A stretch of 64,000 nt of DNA from Acidimicrobiales bacterium. Lineage in GTDB: Bacteria; Actinomycetota; Acidimicrobiia; Acidimicrobiales; SZUA-35. Below are positions 59,329-64,000 of the stretch, one piece after another (positions within the stretch are counted from its first letter, which is position 1; each line of letters opens with the position of its first letter). The position numbers were made by a program, and so were the translations under genes. Under the pieces are notes generated by a model. It was not told the origin of the DNA. It did no database searches and saw only the letters and a program-made list of their open reading frames with translations. The stretch is taken from positions 124,001 through 188,000 of the forward strand of contig JANQPB010000014.1 of NCBI GenBank assembly GCA_028285495.1, given 5' to 3'.

Positions 59329-60324
59329 TCAGTCGTTGACGGCCTGGATCTCGCCGACCTGGACGTCCACGCTGGTGGTGCGCTCGATGTCGGGGAACGG
59401 CCCATCCGCCCCGGGGGCGTTCGAGACCGCCGTGACCTCGAACGAGACGGTGGCGGTCAGGGTGAAGGCGTTGCCCGGGGCCCCGGCCGACGAGCGACGG
59501 TAGGTGTGGGGGCAGCTGTTGGCGCCCTCGTCGAGGCCGGCCCGCCACACGGTGCCCTCGTCGCACGGCTCCAGCTCGCCGGTGCCGTCGCCGGGATCCC
59601 AGATCACCTGGTAGGGGTCGGCGTAGCCGACGACGACGACCCGACCGGCCGACACCGGCTCGCTCACCCTGGTGAACCAGTAGGCCGGCTCGACGGCGAG
59701 CCACGACGGCAGCTGGGTCACGTGCAGCTCGGTCGGCACGACGGCCAGGTCCGGGTCGGGCGGATCGATCTGGTCGATGGCCCGCTCCATGAGCGCAGCG
59801 ATCGTGACCGGCTCGCCCTCGGCCACGATGTCGATCTCGCCGTCGCACATCACCTCGAACCAGCGGCCCGTCGGCGAGAACCATCGAGCCCTGGCCGGCA
59901 GGTCGACGTCGAGGTCGGTCGGTTCGGCCAGGAACGGGAGGCTCCCGTCGGTCCCGAACTGGGTCCAGCTGCCGTTCACCGGTTGCAGGAAGTCGTCCTG
60001 GACGACGACCCGGAAGCTGCTGGTCTCGCACTCCGACCCGCCGCCCGAGCCGTCCGAGCCGATGGGGAGCCAGCGAGCGGCGGCCTCGACCCTGACGACG
60101 CCGGCGTGCACGCCGCTCTCGCCGTACTCGCGGGCTTCCGGCGTGTTGTTGTCCTGGGCCCCGACGGCGACGGTACCGGGCCCGGCGATCGCCAGACCGA
60201 TGGCGGTCAGCGCCAGCGCCAGCGCCAGGCGGCTCGGGCGCCCTCTCGCCCGGCCTGGCCGACCGGGCCGGTCCCGCCCGGTGCCTCGGTCGCGTCGGTC
60301 GGTCAGTTGATCAGTTCGGCGCAT
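59329..60324 (-). CDS. Secreted hypothetical protein of the secretion locus
   Basis: The product (331 aa) has an Arg-rich basic start (about 1-34), a hydrophobic segment (LALALALTAIGLAIAGPGTVAVGA) and a soluble extracellular region with cysteines (CETSSFRVVV, VMCDGEIDIV, EPCDEGTVW and GANSCPHTYR), probably forming disulfides. The order is beta-rich, with YADPYQVIWDPGDGTGE of PKD-like look. It overlaps the upstream lipoprotein gene by 22 nt and converges on the VirB operon, so it may be a surface-exposed component or secreted product. I do not recognise it further. Confidence 0.65.
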   Translation of the reverse strand: MRRTDQLTDRRDRGTGRDRPGRPGRARGRPSRLALALALTAIGLAIAGPGTVAVGAQDNNTPEAREYGESGVHAGVVRVEAAARWLPIGSDGSGGGSECETSSFRVVVQDDFLQPVNGSWTQFGTDGSLPFLAEPTDLDVDLPARARWFSPTGRWFEVMCDGEIDIVAEGEPVTIAALMERAIDQIDPPDPDLAVVPTELHVTQLPSWLAVEPAYWFTRVSEPVSAGRVVVVGYADPYQVIWDPGDGTGELEPCDEGTVWRAGLDEGANSCPHTYRRSSAGAPGNAFTLTATVSFEVTAVSNAPGADGPFPDIERTTSVDVQVGEIQAVND

Positions 60325-61016
60325 TGCTCGACCCCATCCGAATCGGCGGGGGCGCGGGTCACTCCATCGACCCGCCACTCCCCGTCAACCACTCTCATCG
60401 TCACGTTCATCAGCTTCGCCTCGTTGGCCTCGGCCACGACGGTGCCGTCGAGCGTCCGCTGCACGAAGTCGTCGATCCAGCAGTCCTGGAGCACGACCTC
60501 CTCGCCCTCGTCGCCGGTCAGCAGGGCCGTGCCCGGCAGCCGGAGGAGGTGCTCGGTGATCGACGGCTCCGGCCGCTCGAGGATCAGTCCGTCGTCGGCG
60601 AAGGCCTGGAGCTGCGCTTCGAGCGACGACCAGTTGCCCGGCGTCGACAGCTCGCGGAGCGGGGCGAACGCCGGGTCGGCACCCGGCGGGCCGTGGGCCG
60701 CGGCGAAGGCCTCCCAGTAGAGCCAGTAGCGGCCGTAGACCGCCTCGATCTCGCTCGGCCACCCGGCCGGGATGACCACCTCGGGTCGGACCGGTTCCGG
60801 CTGGGCCGTGACGACGAGGGCGTCGGCGCCGCTGCCGTCGGCGCCCTCGGCCCCGGCTCCGGCCTCGTCGGTCGCGGTCTGGGCCGCCGAGGCGTCGCTC
60901 AGCTCGAGCGAGCCATCGCTGGTCTGACAGCCGACCACCGTCAGCCCGGCCAGAGCCGCCACGACGGCGGCGACCCGGCGGGTCGGAGAGGCGGCGGCCG
61001 GGCGGGCGAGGATCAT
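60303..61016 (-). CDS. NTF2-like lipoprotein of the secretion locus
   Basis: The product (237 aa) has a lipoprotein signal (VAAVVAALAGLTVVGC) with a following Ala/Asp-rich linker to about residue 75. The remaining domain is rich in patterns of the NTF2 fold: EIEAVYGRYWLYWEAFAAAHG, NWSSLEAQLQAFADDGL and MNVTMRVVDGEWRVDGV. This fold also occurs in TcpC-like proteins. It overlaps both neighbours (ATGA with the regulator upstream, 22 nt with the secreted protein downstream). It may sit on the outer face of the membrane near the secretion channel. Confidence 0.68.
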   Translation of the reverse strand: MILARPAAASPTRRVAAVVAALAGLTVVGCQTSDGSLELSDASAAQTATDEAGAGAEGADGSGADALVVTAQPEPVRPEVVIPAGWPSEIEAVYGRYWLYWEAFAAAHGPPGADPAFAPLRELSTPGNWSSLEAQLQAFADDGLILERPEPSITEHLLRLPGTALLTGDEGEEVVLQDCWIDDFVQRTLDGTVVAEANEAKLMNVTMRVVDGEWRVDGVTRAPADSDGVEQCAELIN

Positions 61017-64000
61017 GTCGTCCGGTCCCGTCCTCGTCCGCCGTCGGACAGCTCGTCGTAGATGTCGGCCAGGTCGGGGTGGGCGCCGAGGTCGGGCATG
61101 CCCTCCTCGGGGGCGCCGGTGTGATCGAGCGACACCTGGAGGTCGGCGAAGGCCCGCACGATCTCCTCGGGATCCTCCAGCAGCAGCGCAGCCCGGCCTC
61201 GCCTGACCAGGAGCTCGTAGTAGCCGGTGCCGGTCAACAGCCCCTTCTTGGTCGCCCAGACGGCGAGCCGGTGGTCGCCCCGCTCGATGGCCAGGTCGGC
61301 CAGCGCCACCGCCGCCTCCTCGACCTTCACGACCGTGGCCTCGATCTCGGGCATGGCCCAGCCGTAGCCGTCGTGGGGCAGGGTGAAGGGGCGGCCCTCG
61401 ACCAGCTGCAACGCCGCCTCCCACTCGCGGGCCTCGGCCTCGGGCGACTCGGCCCGCCTGGCGCGGGCGCAGTGGTTGGCGAAGTCGCGGAGGTCGAAGC
61501 CAACGGTGGTCGTCAACCGGTAGAAGGGCTCGGTCGGCGAGGCGTGGGGCAGCAGGTACTCGCCGTTCGGGCCGACGCCGAGGGCTTTGGTCCTGGCGTC
61601 GCTGACCAGCTGGTTGAGCCGGGGCCGGTTGGCCGGCTGCTCGGGGAACAGCTGCTCCATCAGGAGGTCCTGGCTCGCCCCCTCCGGGTGGAGGAGGAGG
61701 TACAGGATCAGCTCGGCCGTCTTCGTGTACTTCCAGGGCTTGGCCCGGTCGCCGACGTGGTACCCCCCGATCGTGAACTGGCCGAGGACGTCGACCCGGA
61801 GCACCGGCTCGACGACCGGGTCGGATCGGTCGGCGTCGTCCGGGGCCCGCAGCTCCGGCCCGTCCTCGCCGCCACCGGGGTCGGGCCCGGCCGGGCCCGC
61901 GCCTCCGCCTGCGGTTCCGGCCGGGAGCGGGTCGGTCGGGTCGAGGTCGGGGACTGCGCCGGGGGCCGCGCCCTCGTCCTGGCCCGGCTCGCCCCTCGAC
62001 TCGACGACGTAGAGGTGGCGGCTGCCGGCCGGGCGGATGCTGACCTCGTCGATCGGGACCCCGTCGAGGGTGGCGGCTGGATCCGACCGGGTGGCGGCGT
62101 CGCTCGACGGGGTCAGCTCGGCCGGCGGCGGGTCGGCGGGGGCGCCCGGCCTGGTTGGGGCCGGCGGCGGGGTCGGATGGTGCTCGGTCGAGTGCCGCAG
62201 GTTCAGTCTCGGCAGGTCCGTCTCCGTCGATGGTCCGGCCGGCGCCCCCCGACGCCGGCCGGACTCGATCGCAACCGACGACGAGCGCCGGGCCTGGTCG
62301 ACCGTCGACTCGGCCAGGGCGGGCTCGAGCGACGGGTCGGTGGTCTGGTTGAGCGGGGCCCAGAAGGCCTCGTCGAGATCGACCTCGTCCCAGCCCTCGT
62401 CGAAGAGGTCGATGACGTCGTCGACGTCACCGGGGCGGGGGCGGTGGAACCGGTGGGAGGCGAGGCTACCGGGCAGCTCGGGGCAGTGGATCTGCTCGCC
62501 GTCGACCAGGAACCGCCAGCCCCGATCGGTCGGGTAGCCGCACACGGCGGTGACGCCGCCCTCGGTGAGCTCGGCCATCTCGACCAGGCTCTGGGCCTCG
62601 GGGTCGTCCGGGTCGGCGTGGAAGACGATGACCGGGTTCCAGGTGTCGGCGGCGCCGTCGCCGACCCGGGTGGCGAACGGGCTGGCCTCGGCCGACGCGT
62701 AGATGGCCCGGCTGGTGATGTCCTCCAGGTCGGACATGATCTCGGTCAGGTCGTCGACCACCATGACCCGATCGAAGTTGGCCAGCCGGTGGCCGAAGCC
62801 GACGCAGACGATCTCGGCCTGGTCGGCCGTCTCGCTGGTGGCCAACTCGATGGCCATCATCATCAGGGCCTCGATCACCTCGGAGCGGGATGGCCCGTCG
62901 ACCGAGATGACCCGCCCGGCCTCGAGATCGACGGCGAACAGCAACGAGCTGGCCAGACCGTAGGCCTCGGCCGGGGCCCGGCTGTTGGTCGTGAGGGCGA
63001 GATCGAGGCTGGTGGTGGTGCCGACGGTGGTCAGCAGCGGGAGCGGACCGTTCGCGCCCCGGGCGATGGTCCGGATCTCCTCGAAGTGGGAGCGGAGCAG
63101 GCTCCAGCCCGAGCCGTCGGCGAACGGGGTGAACGGGGCCGGAGGAGCGAGTCGGGGCGAGTCGTCGTCGAGGGCCAGCACCAGGCGGTTCTGGCTGACC
63201 CAGATCCCGGAGACCTTCGGCAGCTCGTCCGGGGGCACGTCGCTGAGCAGCCGGCCCAGGGCCCGGAGACCGAGGTTGACGAAGTCGGGGTGCTCGACCT
63301 CGGCCGCCGATGCCAGCCTCCGGGTGAGGGGGCGCGAGCGACGCTTGGTCGGCGCCGGTCGACGCCCGGCGTGCCGGTGCTGGAGCACGGTCTTGCGCCG
63401 GCGGCCACGGGCCCGGAACAGGTAGCCGCCGATCAGGGTCAGCGCAGCCAGCCCGGCGAAGACCGGGGCCCGGGTCGTCGCGGTGTCGAGACCCTCCTCG
63501 TCGGCGCCAGGCGAGGCGTTGACGGCCACCTCGATGTTGTCGGCCCGGCCGGCGGTCGGCAGCTCGACGGCGTCGTGGGTCCGGGACCGAGCGGGGTCGA
63601 GCAGGGCCCGGCCGGAGCTGGTCGGCACCGTGGCGTCGGGGGCGGGGGCCGCCGGCAGGTCGTCGTCGGCGAAGGTGGCCTCGGGCGTGGTCGGCGGAAC
63701 CCAGTCCGGCGCCAGCGCCCTGGCGCCGGCAAGGGGCGCCCCGGAGGCGTCGGCCGACGGATCGGCCGGCGACAGGGGCGACAGCGGACCGCTCGTCTCG
63801 CCGACGTCGGCATCCGCATCTGCGTCGGTGCCGACGTCCTCGGCGGCGTCGCTCGTGTCGGGGTCGGACGGCTGGCGCTCGGCCCCGTCGTCGCTCGTTC
63901 CGTCGCCGTCGCCGTCGCCGGCTGACGTGGTGTCGAGGCTCCGCCCGGCGCTGGCCGGCTCGGCCGGAGCGTCGGCGGTCGTGTCGCCCGGCGTCGGGTC
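61013..64000 (-). CDS. Large membrane-anchored BTAD-type regulator (5' end off window)
   Basis: At least 995 codons are visible, and the N-terminus is beyond the right edge. The C-terminal 250 residues are an OmpR-type DNA-binding domain fused to a bacterial transcriptional activator (BTAD) domain, recognised by LRVDVLGQFTIGGYHVG, AKPWKYTKTAELILYLLLHP, LNQLVSDARTKALGV and helical VVKVEEAAVALADLAIERG. A membrane helix (APVFAGLAALTLIGGYLF) followed by RARGRRRK lies about 790 residues from the end. A large cytoplasmic region separates them. Such proteins with LysM domains outside are known in actinobacteria. That LysM part would be beyond the edge. It starts the minus-strand block and may regulate the secretion locus from the membrane. 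Confidence 0.8.
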   Translation of the reverse strand, partial: DPTPGDTTADAPAEPASAGRSLDTTSAGDGDGDGTSDDGAERQPSDPDTSDAAEDVGTDADADADVGETSGPLSPLSPADPSADASGAPLAGARALAPDWVPPTTPEATFADDDLPAAPAPDATVPTSSGRALLDPARSRTHDAVELPTAGRADNIEVAVNASPGADEEGLDTATTRAPVFAGLAALTLIGGYLFRARGRRRKTVLQHRHAGRRPAPTKRRSRPLTRRLASAAEVEHPDFVNLGLRALGRLLSDVPPDELPKVSGIWVSQNRLVLALDDDSPRLAPPAPFTPFADGSGWSLLRSHFEEIRTIARGANGPLPLLTTVGTTTSLDLALTTNSRAPAEAYGLASSLLFAVDLEAGRVISVDGPSRSEVIEALMMMAIELATSETADQAEIVCVGFGHRLANFDRVMVVDDLTEIMSDLEDITSRAIYASAEASPFATRVGDGAADTWNPVIVFHADPDDPEAQSLVEMAELTEGGVTAVCGYPTDRGWRFLVDGEQIHCPELPGSLASHRFHRPRPGDVDDVIDLFDEGWDEVDLDEAFWAPLNQTTDPSLEPALAESTVDQARRSSSVAIESGRRRGAPAGPSTETDLPRLNLRHSTEHHPTPPPAPTRPGAPADPPPAELTPSSDAATRSDPAATLDGVPIDEVSIRPAGSRHLYVVESRGEPGQDEGAAPGAVPDLDPTDPLPAGTAGGGAGPAGPDPGGGEDGPELRAPDDADRSDPVVEPVLRVDVLGQFTIGGYHVGDRAKPWKYTKTAELILYLLLHPEGASQDLLMEQLFPEQPANRPRLNQLVSDARTKALGVGPNGEYLLPHASPTEPFYRLTTTVGFDLRDFANHCARARRAESPEAEAREWEAALQLVEGRPFTLPHDGYGWAMPEIEATVVKVEEAAVALADLAIERGDHRLAVWATKKGLLTGTGYYELLVRRGRAALLLEDPEEIVRAFADLQVSLDHTGAPEEGMPDLGAHPDLADIYDELSDGGRGRDRTT

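Noticed and set aside
61079..63925. Long plus-strand frame opposite the BTAD regulator gene
   Set aside because: It contains only compositional low-complexity protein and no motif, while the minus strand has recognisable domains.
1..64000. CRISPR array or tRNA genes
   Set aside because: No regular spaced repeat with unique spacers and no cloverleaf-like GGTTCRA arrangement was seen. The tandem repeats found have no spacers.

Overview
The window is about 72% G+C, gene-dense and organised in short, often translationally coupled operons. The gene families (F420/luciferase-like monooxygenases, PPOX proteins, CGNR and DUF222/HNH remnants, Tcp-type secretion genes, BTAD regulator) and many apparently leaderless promoters of the form TANNNT-6/7 nt-ATG suggest an actinobacterium, perhaps of class Acidimicrobiia. 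The class assignment is inference, since the window carries no rRNA or other taxonomic marker. No tRNA, rRNA, CRISPR array or intact insertion sequence was seen.

Layout. 1-9.2 kb: the end of a sugar-type ABC binding lipoprotein, an aldehyde dehydrogenase, a luciferase-like oxidoreductase with a YbaK-like protein, a heterodimeric ABC exporter with one degenerate ATP site, and a SnoaL-like protein under a promoter with two operator boxes. 9.2-14.8 kb: a membrane cytochrome b with a Tat-type molybdopterin oxidoreductase, a transketolase carrying an in-frame 30-bp repeat array next to its thiamine-diphosphate motif, and an MscS channel. 14.9-19.6 kb: an OmpA-domain remnant, a pair of peptidoglycan-active proteins without signal peptides, Hsp20 with palindromes and 100-bp repeats upstream, and a diguanylate cyclase. 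19.7-25.7 kb: an MMPL exporter and its divergent TetR regulator with two matching operators, a CGNR protein facing a PQ-loop transporter, and an acyl-CoA dehydrogenase. 25.8-29.2 kb: a three-gene operon of an actin-like-fold membrane protein, an OmpA-domain protein and a solute-binding lipoprotein. 29.5-34.5 kb: FAD oxidoreductase and OsmC facing a VOC, thiol dioxygenase and four-domain rhodanese operon. 34.5-45.1 kb: accessory metabolism (aldehyde dehydrogenase, PPOX, NtaA-type monooxygenase, PhyH dioxygenase, dienelactone hydrolase, double GNAT, P450), with decayed HNH and P450 genes. 45.3-50 kb: a sigma factor, a PspC/GIN-domain pair, a creatininase and a TauE-type permease.

The most unusual part is 50.0-64.0 kb, a type IV secretion-like locus of the Gram-positive (Tcp) type. 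A coupled plus-strand operon encodes a TcpC/VirB8-like protein, a small TcpD-like membrane protein, a TcpE/PrgI-like protein with a long basic tail, a VirB4 ATPase, a VirB6-like multispanning protein, a VanY/M15-type peptidoglycan peptidase and a small soluble protein. It converges on a coupled minus-strand block encoding a membrane-anchored BTAD regulator that runs off the window, an NTF2-like lipoprotein and a secreted protein. No relaxase, VirD4-type coupling protein or oriT is visible, so whether it is conjugative, defective or a dedicated protein-secretion machine cannot be decided here.
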